A DNA stretch of 64,000 nt, from NCBI GenBank assembly GCA_023664345.1, contig JAMPFQ010000006.1, positions 1 to 64,000 of the forward strand, written 5' to 3'. The notes under the pieces were generated by a model. It had not been told where the DNA came from. It saw only the letters and a program-made list of their open reading frames with translations, and ran no database searches. Source of the DNA: Lachnospiraceae bacterium. Lineage in GTDB: Bacteria; Bacillota; Clostridia; Lachnospirales; Lachnospiraceae. The translations under genes and the position numbers were made by a program. Below, one piece after another: positions 35,233 through 44,150 of the stretch. Every line of letters starts with the position of its first letter. Position 1 is the first letter of the stretch.

Positions 35233-36234
35233 TTATCGGTACATCGTCCCTTTCTGTCCAAATCTGCGCCCCGCACGATATAGGACATCTTTTCCAAGAA
35301 GAGACGCCATTGCACCTATCCTGTCCTTTCGGCGAAGATATGGGCTGAGATCAAACAAAACCATCATCCTGCTTTCTTTTATCCTGTTCCAAAACAATTC
35401 CCTGCTTTCTTTTTCTCTTTCGGGTATCTGTAAAAAAACAGTGCACATACTGGAAAACTTCCTGGCATAAAATGCTTTTTTTAATGTTGGATCATAGGAC
35501 AATATATCTTTCTCCACCTGTTCCATCACAGACAACATGGTCAGTTTCCTCGAATCGTATTTCTGCCGTATAATGCTGTCCGCCCTTTTTCTATATGCAT
35601 AGAGCGGCGCTTCAACAACTGCTATACGCCTTGAACTCTGTAGCATTTTATAAGTAGTTGCCACATCCTCATATAGCCACCCTACAGGGAACCGGATGTC
35701 GCCTAATATTTCCCGCTTCAAGAACTTAAACGGCGCCCCTGTATTGATATCCCGATAAAACATACGTTCCAATGCATCGTGGGGATTTAGAATACTTATC
35801 CTGATATCTTCGTTCATTTCCCTTAACAGAGGCACACTGTCCTCCAGCTGTTCACCATCCCAAAAGGGTACTTCCTTTTTTATCATTGACATATCCGCCT
35901 GATTATCCTGTAACGCATTTAGCATTACTTCCACAAAAAGATTGGATACAAAATCATCTGAATCTATAAATGCTATGTATTGCCCTGTTGCTGCCTCTAT
36001 CCCGGCATTTCTGGCATCAGACAATCCGCCGTTCTGTTTATGAATCACCCTGATTCTGCGATCAAGGTCTGCATATTCGTCACAGACTCTTTCCGAACCA
36101 TCTGTGGAACCGTCATCAACTAATAGGATCTCAAGTTGTCCATATGTCTGCTTCCTGATCGAATCAATGCATCTTTTCAGATATGCCATCACATTATAAA
36201 CAGGCACTATCACACTGACTATTGGTTTTTCCAT
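35233..36234 (-). CDS. Family 2 glycosyltransferase
   Basis: This 333-residue GT-A enzyme has VSVIVPVYNV, LLVDDGSTDGS, NAGIEAATG and FIDSDDFVS, the DxD motif that binds a metal and nucleotide sugar. It would add one sugar to the lipid-linked repeat unit. Donor and acceptor cannot be read from the sequence. It ends close to the polymerase gene and begins 3 bases after the FrhB-like gene's stop codon. Confidence 0.88.
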   Translation of the reverse strand: MEKPIVSVIVPVYNVMAYLKRCIDSIRKQTYGQLEILLVDDGSTDGSERVCDEYADLDRRIRVIHKQNGGLSDARNAGIEAATGQYIAFIDSDDFVSNLFVEVMLNALQDNQADMSMIKKEVPFWDGEQLEDSVPLLREMNEDIRISILNPHDALERMFYRDINTGAPFKFLKREILGDIRFPVGWLYEDVATTYKMLQSSRRIAVVEAPLYAYRKRADSIIRQKYDSRKLTMLSVMEQVEKDILSYDPTLKKAFYARKFSSMCTVFLQIPEREKESRELFWNRIKESRMMVLFDLSPYLRRKDRIGAMASLLGKDVLYRAGRRFGQKGTMYR

Positions 36235-36236
36235 AT

Positions 36237-37442
36237 TTAATACTTCCTCAAGATTCTGACAAACATTTTTTTAATCAGGCTGTAAATACCCAGCTTATAA
36301 CAGACCTGTCTGCCCATTCGTTCTATTTTGACACGTACTGTATCCGGAAAATATTTCTGGAATAATTCTTTTCCCGCCATATTTTCTGCATCCTGGAAAA
36401 ATCCTTCTCGCTTACGATTGTATTCAACGCTTTCATACATTTCTTTCACCTTATCCGTGATCATTTCAGGAGTCGTCTGGAAGATTCTGAAATGATCCTG
36501 TATCTGCTCAAAAATCCTTCTTCCCTTTGATGTATGTACAAGTACACGAGTTGCTCCCAGATCATTATCCAGTTCCTTGGAAAATCTCCCCACATTGAAT
36601 GCATCCCACATTGTAAAATCACTGACACGGTACTGTTTTTTAAAGGAACATTTATAGCAGGATGGCCGTACACTGACATTTGTGAAAAAGGCTCGGAGAT
36701 AAGGATCCGATTCTACACCACACTGATAAATTCTCCCATTTTTGTTATCCAGGGCAGTAATCACACTATACTTATATCCGTAAACGGATTTATCTCTGAA
36801 AACCAGATCAGCCATCCGATTTTTTTTCTTCTCTTCTATATAATCGATATATTTTTTCAGTATCAGCGGCGATGGAACAGCCCGACAAACAACATCGCAG
36901 GTGATCAGATTTTCGTAATCTTTTCCCAGATATTTCTTGAATCCTTCAATCTGGCAGGGCGTTCCGGAATAACACACCATCCTTCCCTTTTCCAATTCAT
37001 GTCTGGCCTCCCTGTATGTGTTGGCAGTGCTGCTCTGTACATACTTGCTTTTTCTGAACCGTCCAAGTTGGTCTGTATTGCAGACCCCAATATGCCTTGC
37101 CTGCAGCTTCTCGTTCATAGCAGCACCATAGACAATGCCGCCCTTTGATATTACATATTCGGCCAATGCGGTGAAAAAACCGCCGGAAGTGCTATCCTTT
37201 AGCACATCCAGGTTTTTATTCTGTATAAAGTATGCCTCCTGCTCAAACGGCTCTTCCCTGACAGGATTCTGAATCGGACAGACCGCTTTACATAAACCGC
37301 ATTTAACACATTTATCTTCATCTATGGACGGATATAAAAATCCTTCCGAATCAGTTTTCATGATGATGCAGTTTTTCGGACATATGTTCTCACAGGCCCC
37401 ACACCCACAACATTGCGTTTTTAACTTAAAGTCATCCGTCAT
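36237..37442 (-). CDS. Ferredoxin/FrhB-domain protein paired with a pyruvyl transferase
   Basis: This 401-residue protein has two 4Fe-4S motifs at the N-terminus (CCGCGACENICPKNC and CVKCGLCKAVCPIQNP), then the coenzyme F420 hydrogenase beta-subunit fold (STSGGFFTALAEYVISKGGI). Proteins of this kind occur next to polysaccharide pyruvyl transferases in many capsule loci, as here. The electron-transfer role is not known, and F420 is not expected in this organism. Confidence 0.82.
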   Translation of the reverse strand: MTDDFKLKTQCCGCGACENICPKNCIIMKTDSEGFLYPSIDEDKCVKCGLCKAVCPIQNPVREEPFEQEAYFIQNKNLDVLKDSTSGGFFTALAEYVISKGGIVYGAAMNEKLQARHIGVCNTDQLGRFRKSKYVQSSTANTYREARHELEKGRMVCYSGTPCQIEGFKKYLGKDYENLITCDVVCRAVPSPLILKKYIDYIEEKKKNRMADLVFRDKSVYGYKYSVITALDNKNGRIYQCGVESDPYLRAFFTNVSVRPSCYKCSFKKQYRVSDFTMWDAFNVGRFSKELDNDLGATRVLVHTSKGRRIFEQIQDHFRIFQTTPEMITDKVKEMYESVEYNRKREGFFQDAENMAGKELFQKYFPDTVRVKIERMGRQVCYKLGIYSLIKKMFVRILRKY

Positions 37443-37448
37443 AATCCG

Positions 37449-38630
37449 TCACCTTAGCGCTCTTTCCACAAATTTCCAAGAAGATTCGCACATTCCCTTT
37501 AATAAATCATTTATCTTATCATATTCCAATTCTCTTTTTTCGATTTCAAGCATATCCGATGTCCGCGTAAGCAGCCTGGCCTTGTCTATATGTAATGTGT
37601 CAAACAGCGAATCCATCCTTGTATTTGTAGACCCTTTAATTTGATCTCCGTATCTTTTGAATGCAAAAAAATTTTTATTTTCTATCAAAGAAAATGACGT
37701 GCCATGAAAAGAATCCGTAATGATCACTTCCGCATGCCGGATCAGATTGATAAAGTCGCACGGACTTGCATCTACCAATTTCACATCATAATAGCATTCA
37801 TCATACTTTATGTATTGTTCCAGATGAATGATTGCAACCGTCTTAAGTCCGCGGCGGTTCGCATACCCGGCGATCATTTCCCTCTGCCATCTGTTATCTC
37901 CCAGCAAATATACAAAAATATATGGCTCAGTGTACAAAACATTATCAGGTATTTCTTGAAGCCATTCCTGCCTGCTGAGCATATACACTGGATCAGCCGT
38001 TACTTCACAGCTTAATCCGCTGACTTCTTTCACTATTTTTGCTCCGCTCTCTTCCCTTACGGACAAATACCGAAAGCCCATCAACATTTGCTTATACTTT
38101 TCCCAATATTTGCGTGGTATTGCTTTCAGCCCGAAACTGGGCGCATAAGCGATCTTAGTCTGCCCCTCAGGTACAAATGCAAGAGTGTATATATCCGTCA
38201 TGACACTGGACGGCAGCCATACCTGGTCGCTTCCTATCGCCACCGCATCGTACTTTCCAGCCAGCACGGACGCGTCATCCCAGTCTTTAACCTCTGTGCT
38301 TAATCTTAGATTCCCACTTATATAAGAATCAAATTCCCTATGTCTCGCCTCTAATTTATGTCTGTAATCTTTGTTGATCTTTTCGATTATTTTGCTAAAA
38401 TAAACACCGCCTTTTCGACTTATCAATTCCATTATCTCTGCATTTTTCAGATAAAATATAACTCTTTTTTTTCTGGTGGAGTGCCACAGCAATTCCATAT
38501 TCAGGATTTCTACTGTCACACCCAACTTCTCAAACATTTTTTGAGTTGCATATGTCTGCAAGACAGTGCCATAATTGACCGTTTTGTATGTAACTACCAA
38601 AAGAATCTTTTTCATACCGTCATTCTCCAT
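37449..38630 (-). CDS. Polysaccharide pyruvyl transferase family protein
   Basis: This 393-residue protein starts KKILLVVTYKTVNYGTVLQT, a pattern of the pyruvyl transferase family, and contains IAIGSDQVWLPSSVM and VIITDSFHGTSFSLI, also conserved. Members add a pyruvate ketal to a sugar, adding negative charge. It is the first gene to the left of the tandem Rpn-like units, and its partner FrhB-like gene follows by 6 bases. Confidence 0.85.
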   Translation of the reverse strand: MENDGMKKILLVVTYKTVNYGTVLQTYATQKMFEKLGVTVEILNMELLWHSTRKKRVIFYLKNAEIMELISRKGGVYFSKIIEKINKDYRHKLEARHREFDSYISGNLRLSTEVKDWDDASVLAGKYDAVAIGSDQVWLPSSVMTDIYTLAFVPEGQTKIAYAPSFGLKAIPRKYWEKYKQMLMGFRYLSVREESGAKIVKEVSGLSCEVTADPVYMLSRQEWLQEIPDNVLYTEPYIFVYLLGDNRWQREMIAGYANRRGLKTVAIIHLEQYIKYDECYYDVKLVDASPCDFINLIRHAEVIITDSFHGTSFSLIENKNFFAFKRYGDQIKGSTNTRMDSLFDTLHIDKARLLTRTSDMLEIEKRELEYDKINDLLKGMCESSWKFVERALR

Positions 38631-38712
38631 GTCTGCATTTTATTCCTCGTTATTGCTTTATAAAAACAGTCACATAAACTGACTACCTGCCAGCATCTTT
38701 CTCCAACAAAAA

Positions 38713-38752
38713 ACTCCTTCTGTAAGACAATCACATACCTTACATCAGGAGT
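38713..38752 (-). terminator. Hairpin at the left end of Rpn unit 1
   Basis: On the minus strand ACTCCTGATGTAAG pairs with CTTACAGAAGGAGT and is followed by six T residues, a rho-independent terminator shape. The loop holds part of the inverted end repeat. Equivalent hairpins lie at 39987-40020 and 44164-44197. Confidence 0.75.
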
Positions 38753-38792
38753 TTCCTTTCCTTTTTATTCAGTTATCGTTACCCGTCCGCCG

Positions 38793-39704
38793 TTATCTCG
38801 CAGCGGTCACTTCTTCCTTTGTGCAGTTCAGGATGTTCATGATCAGGGACTCTTCCAGTCCTGCCTGGAGCATCTTACGCAGCACCCTTTCTTTTTCCTG
38901 TTTTGCTCCCTGCTTTGTGCCTTCCTGCCTGCCAATCTCTCTTTCTCTTTTACTCAAGTCTTCCAATGCTTTGCACATAAGCACTCCCTCCTCTACCTGT
39001 TGGAACAGTCTCCTGTCTCCCAGATGCGCCGAGATGACCAACTCGGTTTCATGGTTGAGTTTCTCCCTGCCTTCCTTATGGAACAGTTCTTCTAATCGGG
39101 ACAGATTCCCGCGGCATTGCATTGCCTGGAAAAACTCCCTCAGGTCTGTATCATAATTTTTCGGGTCAACACAGTCTGCTTCTATAAGCGGAAACTCATA
39201 ATCTTGAAATCGGCTGCCCAGCTGCTTCCTTAGTTCTGGCGAAATCCGAAGCAATTCCAACAGTCCCCGCTTCCCTTTCCATTGTCCCTCTCCCAGATAC
39301 AAGACCATAGTCAGCACTGGGATCAGAAAATCATCCTGCTGCATTCGGCTTTTCCTGGAACGGTAATCCACATATTCCCCTTTTTCTTTGTGGATTTTAT
39401 GTATCTCCCGGATCTGATGTTCATACTCGCTGGCATCATAGACCATGACCCTCTGCGGCATGCTGTAATCCGACTCGGTCTCTATCTCCAGACCGTAGCA
39501 GATATCATGTTTTCTGTCCCGCATCAGAACATCCCTTGTCTTTTCACCTGAAACAGTCCCAAGGGACGGATAGCTTCTCCTTAAAGATTCCAGTTCGTGC
39601 GGAACCAATATCCTCTCTCCACGATAGATCTCTGTGTTGACCAACTCCGCAAAACGCGTTCTGTCTTCAAAAAATCTCTTATCTAGTATGTCAATCTTCC
39701 CCAT
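38793..39704 (-). CDS. Rpn/PD-(D/E)XK nuclease-like protein 1
   Basis: This protein of ~303 residues belongs to the Rpn (recombination-promoting nuclease/transposase_31-like) group. The core GLEIETESDYSMPQRVMVYDASEYEHQI matches the region that usually reads GIENQ...DYxMPxRVMLYD. Here the catalytic Glu is kept but the following Gln is Glu. A charged linker GTKQGAKQEKER and a C-terminal helical motif (LIMNILNCTKEEV) are typical. The start at 39704 follows GGAAAGGGA. It differs clearly from copies 2 and 3. Confidence 0.75.
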   Translation of the reverse strand: MGKIDILDKRFFEDRTRFAELVNTEIYRGERILVPHELESLRRSYPSLGTVSGEKTRDVLMRDRKHDICYGLEIETESDYSMPQRVMVYDASEYEHQIREIHKIHKEKGEYVDYRSRKSRMQQDDFLIPVLTMVLYLGEGQWKGKRGLLELLRISPELRKQLGSRFQDYEFPLIEADCVDPKNYDTDLREFFQAMQCRGNLSRLEELFHKEGREKLNHETELVISAHLGDRRLFQQVEEGVLMCKALEDLSKREREIGRQEGTKQGAKQEKERVLRKMLQAGLEESLIMNILNCTKEEVTAAR

Positions 39705-39986
39705 ACATCCCTTTCCGGCCATACATAAGATGCAGCGTCAGCTTTCTCCTGTCAGCCATTTTTATGATTATGTGAAATATGGCTGATAACGCCGGAACCG
39801 GATATATCCGGTAAGCAACCCCGAACAGGATTAGAATTTCACAATGAAAGAAATGTTCTTTCGTTAAATGTATTGTAACAGATTCATTCTCTACTGTCAA
39901 CAGGATCCTTTTTCCGCTTACTCTGTCTTCTGATATAAGGTATGTAATTGTCAAGGTACAGATACCGTCCAGCACCAATAAAAACT

Positions 39987-40020
39987 CCCGGTATAAGACA
40001 ACTGCATATCTTACACCGGG
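39987..40020 (-). terminator. Hairpin at the left end of Rpn unit 2
   Basis: On the minus strand CCCGGTGTAAGA pairs with TCTTATACCGGG and is followed by AGTTTTTA. It lies 36 bases past the Rpn stop codon. Confidence 0.75.
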
Positions 40021-40055
40021 AATTATATTCCTTCTACTATTCTATTATCTGGCGG

Positions 40056-41003
40056 TCACTGCCAGTACAACGCCATGCTTTCCTTTACCCTGGAATCATC
40101 CAGCGCATATTTTTCCTTTACCTTGTCCGCTGTCGTTTCAAAAGTTGCCCCTAGTTCACGGCATGTGGAGATCAGCGCCCTTATGCCCTTTTGACGCTCC
40201 TCCTGATGTCCCTGCTGGAGGCCTTCCTGCCGTCCCTGCTGGAGACCGCCTCCCCAATACTTATCCATCAGCTTGCACACGGTCCATTTCCCTCCTTCCT
40301 TCGTTTTCTCCTCTCTCATGAGGTTGTCTATCACTGTTCCATACCGATCATCCCCCGACAATGCCTGCATGACTTCCAGCAGCGCCTCCGGATGGCTGAC
40401 TTCATGTTCCAGCTTATCCACGCTTTCCTCATCCGCTAGGTATTCCAAGATAATCCGCATGTCACTCCGGAATCTCCCTATGATATCCCTAGACAGGTGG
40501 CGCATCTCAAATACATGGAGTCTTTCATTGTCTATGTACCTCCACGCCGTAGGGTGGATAGCTTTTCTCTTGAAAAACTCCCGCATGGAGCGTGAAGTCC
40601 TCCAGCGTTTCTTTCCCCAGTACAGCACCAGTTCCATGACCGGGCAGATCTCTTTCATCTGCTGTTCATACTGCCCCCTGTAACAGCCGCCGACATAGCC
40701 ACACTTCCTCAACAACATCCTGCTGTCTGTCCGCGACTGGTTGGCTAGCAGGTACAGTATCCTCGCATGGCCTTCCTCATCTGTCTCATACCTGCCCAGA
40801 TCTTCATATTGGTTCCTCAGCCTACGTTCCTGGTCCCTGTAACGGGTCTCCGTACCTGCCTGACTGAGATGCCGCAGATCTACCACCTGCTCTCCCCCGT
40901 ACACCAATGCGTTCAGGATGTCCGCGAACACATCCGGATACGATTCCAGTTCCTTTTGTGGGATGTCATAGCCGCCCTGCTGTGAATCTTGTGGTCTTTC
41001 CAT
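40056..41003 (-). CDS. Rpn/PD-(D/E)XK nuclease-like protein 2
   Basis: This 315-residue protein is close to copy 3 (44233-45156) along its full length. The catalytic-core segment reads LLANQSRTDSRMLLRKCGYVG, where Rpn enzymes usually have a Glu two residues before the Gln; here it is Ala. The C-terminus has GLQQGRQEGLQQGHQEE, the Gln/Gly/Glu repeats common in the group. If the alignment holds, nuclease activity may be lost. The start MERPQDSQQGG follows AAGGAGG. Confidence 0.75.
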   Translation of the reverse strand: MERPQDSQQGGYDIPQKELESYPDVFADILNALVYGGEQVVDLRHLSQAGTETRYRDQERRLRNQYEDLGRYETDEEGHARILYLLANQSRTDSRMLLRKCGYVGGCYRGQYEQQMKEICPVMELVLYWGKKRWRTSRSMREFFKRKAIHPTAWRYIDNERLHVFEMRHLSRDIIGRFRSDMRIILEYLADEESVDKLEHEVSHPEALLEVMQALSGDDRYGTVIDNLMREEKTKEGGKWTVCKLMDKYWGGGLQQGRQEGLQQGHQEERQKGIRALISTCRELGATFETTADKVKEKYALDDSRVKESMALYWQ

Positions 41004-41338
41004 CTATTTTCCTCCTTCTGCCTTTCCAGCGGCGGAAAAAGATGGTTCCTGCCGTCCCTAGTTCCGCCACTATCTTTTTAAAAAGTTGAATCTGTGGCGA
41101 AATGCCTGAACATGCACTTTGAACCGTGGATCTCCACGAAAATGCGACTGATTCTCCCTCTTTATAGCATAAGTCTACCACAAGACGCCGCAATGTGCAA
41201 TCATTTTTTCAATACTCCGTTTTATTTTTCACGATGTAAGATATGCAGTTGTCAAGGTACATGGTTCCATTTATCTACACGGGCTTTCGCCCGATGTATT
41301 CATATTTTTCCCGTTTTAGAGCCCGGTCTGTGGCTTTC
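41004..41338. other. Gene-free stretch: upstream half of Rpn unit 2
   Basis: There is no gene here. It holds the conserved leader of the Rpn unit (AAAAGTTGAATCTGTGGCGA at 41080-41099, repeated at 45230-45249), the right inverted end (41233-41253) and a GGGCTTTCGCCC-type hairpin near 41280. On the minus strand CCTTGACAACTGCATATC contains a TTGACA that could serve as a -35 box, but a clear -10 is not seen. Confidence 0.6.
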
Positions 41339-42991
41339 TCACATCACCCGGTTCTTCACTTTCTGAACAGTAAGCTTCACTCCATACTTCTGGACGATCC
41401 TTATCCCATATCCGATTGAGCGAGCCATGCCATACTGTTTTATAAATTTGCCCACTAACCGTCTGCCATTATTGATGCGGCGCTTTCTGACTGATCTTTC
41501 ATTCGAACGGTCGTAAACTCCCAGCATAAGTTCATCCATCTCCTGTGAAAGGCATACCTGTTTATCCACATCCCATCCTGTCCGCAATTCCCCCAACAAA
41601 GAAGTATCGATCCGCAGAAATTCTCCTTTATTTCCATCAAGTCCCATCCTTTCAAAAATGTTTGTGAGCGAAAGCGCGTCCCTATTGACCAGAGTGCACC
41701 AGCCTGCTGTAAGTTCGGAACCATTATCTATGTATGGATTGCGTCCTTCTACCGGAAAATCTATCCAGTGCAATGTTCCCGGGTTTACCGCACAATGCTT
41801 CAATTTTTCAAATCCCTCACCCATACGGATCCCGGCAGTCATAAACACGATATATGCATGGGCAGGCAGATCCTCCATGAGATGCTGCCAACTCACAGGA
41901 TCTGTTTCCAGGACAGTCTGCAATACCTTAAGGTGTTTTCCGTTCCATTCCCGGGTTTCCCCATCCCTGTCCCTCTCCGCCTCATCCCGGTATATCATGA
42001 CGCCACACAGGTTCCTTGCGTAGATTGGAGTGCTTCCCGATACACGATCCTGCGCATCCTCCATATAGGTAACACCATGATATTCTGCGGCGGATCTCCT
42101 GCTTTTTTCTGAAATGATGCCATCCTTGATCTCTACTCGGTTTATCTTCTGGTCCACCAATCGGACATTATCCATTGCTGACATCACAGCATAATTTGTA
42201 TCAGAAATATCATCTATGCCCTCTCTGGCATCCCTGGCGAAAGTCTCCAACGGAATACCACAGTATTCGCACCATTGGAATTGCTCCGCAAAATCCTCGA
42301 TCGGGCGTTTCCACCATCCTTTTTCGACCGGAAGTCCTCCCGGCCCGTTATACATGAAATCCAATGCAGCTGCCACTTCGCAGAAAAAACACCCTTTAGG
42401 CGTCACCGAACTGCTCCACTGCTGATTCACCCAGCAGTTTTCCCTCAACCGAAGCCATTCCTTATCGCCGATCCCCATATCTTTTCTGGAGATCAATACC
42501 GGCTGATGAAAAGAAATATTCTGATGATCATTCAGATTTTGAAAATTAAATACGTCTTGGATGATCTCATAATTTTCCAGATACTTTGGCGTCATGGATG
42601 TCCATAACCCGGCTCCCCGGATTATAGGCCTGGGCCCATCCTCATATGGATAAATTTCGTATTTATTTAATTCCAGTTCCCGTCTTACTTCAATGAAGCT
42701 GTCCGTAGGAAGCTTCATACCCCCTCTGTCAGGTTTTGATCCCTCAGGCAGTTTATCCGCCAGGTACATGCACATCCGCTTAAAATCCGGATGGATGGTC
42801 GGCTCGCCTCCCATCACGCCGATCAGGCCGGGATGATCCATCACGGAATCTACCGCCTTACAAAAGAAATCATAGTCCATAAAAAAAGGCTTTTTATGGT
42901 GTCCGCAAAAGCGTGTACAGTTGGAGCAGGTATGGATACAGGCGTTTGTCACTTCTATCTGGATGACCCAGTGGTCTTTCGGTGGTTTCAC
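41339..42991 (-). CDS. Radical SAM protein of the capsule locus
   Basis: This 550-residue protein has the radical SAM cluster motif CIHTCSNC (CX3CX2C) near residue 17, then GVMGGEPTIHPDF, the usual GGE motif. Further Cys pairs in CFFCEVAAALDF and CEYCGIP could bind a second cluster. The C-terminal ~250 residues have a different fold and include WIDFPVEGRNPYIDNGSELT, perhaps a glycosyl-transfer or methyl-transfer partner domain. It lies between a glycosyltransferase gene and the Rpn units, so it is likely a glycan-modifying enzyme. The reaction is unknown. Confidence 0.75.
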   Translation of the reverse strand: MKPPKDHWVIQIEVTNACIHTCSNCTRFCGHHKKPFFMDYDFFCKAVDSVMDHPGLIGVMGGEPTIHPDFKRMCMYLADKLPEGSKPDRGGMKLPTDSFIEVRRELELNKYEIYPYEDGPRPIIRGAGLWTSMTPKYLENYEIIQDVFNFQNLNDHQNISFHQPVLISRKDMGIGDKEWLRLRENCWVNQQWSSSVTPKGCFFCEVAAALDFMYNGPGGLPVEKGWWKRPIEDFAEQFQWCEYCGIPLETFARDAREGIDDISDTNYAVMSAMDNVRLVDQKINRVEIKDGIISEKSRRSAAEYHGVTYMEDAQDRVSGSTPIYARNLCGVMIYRDEAERDRDGETREWNGKHLKVLQTVLETDPVSWQHLMEDLPAHAYIVFMTAGIRMGEGFEKLKHCAVNPGTLHWIDFPVEGRNPYIDNGSELTAGWCTLVNRDALSLTNIFERMGLDGNKGEFLRIDTSLLGELRTGWDVDKQVCLSQEMDELMLGVYDRSNERSVRKRRINNGRRLVGKFIKQYGMARSIGYGIRIVQKYGVKLTVQKVKNRVM

Positions 42992-43000
42992 TTTTTTCTC

Positions 43001-44077
43001 CTATCTTCTGCTTTTCAGTTTGTGGAACAATGCCGGATCTGATCTGCGGATATGATATACCATCCCATACATCAAATAGGCCAGCAGCGTGTTCCGCATT
43101 TTTATCGGGAAAACTAACAACCTCATTTTCCTGCTTCTGCATCTGGCATAACTTACCGCCTCACGCACATCTTCATGTCTGATGATATCCCCGATCCTCA
43201 TGTATTTTTCTTTGGCGCTCAGCTGCTTTTCCGCATGGAAAATATTCTCCAGGCAGCCGCTGATGCGCTCCGTAAATTCCCGACAGGTATATTCTCTTGC
43301 CTTGTCATCCCATATCCCCAGTTTCTTGAAATGATCCTGAAACTCGTGGTATTCCTTATATCTGATCAGGAAATAATCATCCCTATATTTCTCCGTTGTT
43401 GAACCTGTCCTCTCCCTGACATAGTAATAAAGACACTGTTCCGTAACGGCCAGGCTGCCACAATTTTCGATGAACTGTCTGTTAAATACTCTGTCCTCCG
43501 TATAAACATGGCCATTCCTATAGTACAGATCTTTTTCCCTTATCAAACTCAGCTTATACATCTTGTTCCAGACATTGGATAAAATATCGGAATCCCACAT
43601 ATCCACCAGATGCTCTCTGATCTGCTCTGGTGTCCTGTAATGTACGGATGGGTACTTTTTTTCTTCAAGGTACGTCGTCTGCACCTTTCCTTTTTTTATC
43701 TGTTCTACCTTAAAATAGAACCCGCATACTCCCAGATCGATACCTGTATCTTCCATAAGAGAAACCATTTTTTCATACATGTCCGAAGCGAGTTCATCAT
43801 CGGCATCCAGAAAAGTGATATATCTGCCCGACGCGGCTTCTATGCCTTTATTTCTGGCGCTGGCTGTTCCACCATTCTCTTTATGGATAACTTTATATTT
43901 ATCTTTTCCGCTCAGTAATCGATCTAACTGCCCGCCTGTTCCGTCTGTAGAACCGTCATTGACAAAGATGGCTTCCCACTCTGAAAAAGTCTGGTTTTCA
44001 AGATTATCAATACAAAGCTGTATGTACTCCTGCGCATTATAGCAAGGTATGACAATAGAAAGTAATGTTTTTTCCAT
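43001..44077 (-). CDS. Family 2 glycosyltransferase
   Basis: This ~358-residue GT-A enzyme starts MEKTLLSIVIPCYNAQEYIQ, with VNDGSTDGTG, NKGIEAASG and the metal-binding FLDADDELAS. The true start is 44077: its ATG overlaps a TGA stop codon (TGATG) that belongs to a decayed copy of the priming transferase's tail at 44076-44118. The C-terminal third is basic and may bind the membrane. It likely adds the second or third sugar of the repeat unit. Confidence 0.88.
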   Translation of the reverse strand: MEKTLLSIVIPCYNAQEYIQLCIDNLENQTFSEWEAIFVNDGSTDGTGGQLDRLLSGKDKYKVIHKENGGTASARNKGIEAASGRYITFLDADDELASDMYEKMVSLMEDTGIDLGVCGFYFKVEQIKKGKVQTTYLEEKKYPSVHYRTPEQIREHLVDMWDSDILSNVWNKMYKLSLIREKDLYYRNGHVYTEDRVFNRQFIENCGSLAVTEQCLYYYVRERTGSTTEKYRDDYFLIRYKEYHEFQDHFKKLGIWDDKAREYTCREFTERISGCLENIFHAEKQLSAKEKYMRIGDIIRHEDVREAVSYARCRSRKMRLLVFPIKMRNTLLAYLMYGMVYHIRRSDPALFHKLKSRR

Positions 44078-44115
44078 CAGTACGCCCCTCTGCCCGGATA
44101 TACTTAAGATCCAAT
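44076..44115 (-). pseudogene. Remnant of the 3' end of the sugar-transferase gene
   Basis: The bases CATCAGTACGCCCCTCTGC and CCGGATATACTTAAGATCCA repeat 45451-45469 and 45531-45550, the end of the intact priming-transferase gene, with 61 bases missing between them. The remnant still ends in the TGA that overlaps the glycosyltransferase ATG. An Rpn unit separates it from the intact gene. Confidence 0.8.
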
Positions 44116-44150
44116 ATACTTCTGACATTTTCCAAATAGAAATCTTTTCT

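Larger units (their letters stand above)
38703..39960 (-). mobile_element. Rpn-like unit 1 with matching inverted ends
   Basis: The unit opens with CCAACAAAAAACTCC and contains a single gene. Inverted end sequences lie at 38726-38746 (GACAATCACATACCTTACATC) and 39932-39952, matching in 19 of 21 bases. The left end sits inside a hairpin (38713-38752) that with its T-run would also terminate the gene. It directly abuts unit 2. Movement is inferred from structure only; no target duplication is proven. Confidence 0.6.
39975..41305 (-). mobile_element. Rpn-like unit 2 with matching inverted ends
   Basis: Inverted ends lie at 39997-40017 (GACAACTGCATATCTTACACC) and 41233-41253, matching in 20 of 21 bases. 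The unit opens with CCAATAAAAACTCCC and closes after the GGGCTTTCGCCC hairpin and GTATTCAT. It is closely similar to unit 3 over its whole length, including the non-coding upstream part. It abuts unit 1 on its left and the radical SAM gene on its right. Confidence 0.65.

Noticed and set aside
39691-39978. 95-codon frame upstream of Rpn protein 1
   Set aside because: It covers the unit's leader and inverted end, has no ribosome site, and is not seen in units 2 and 3.
41270-41300. GGGCTTTCGCCC hairpin at the right edge of Rpn units as a terminator
   Set aside because: It lacks a T-run on either strand, so it is kept only as part of the unit boundary.
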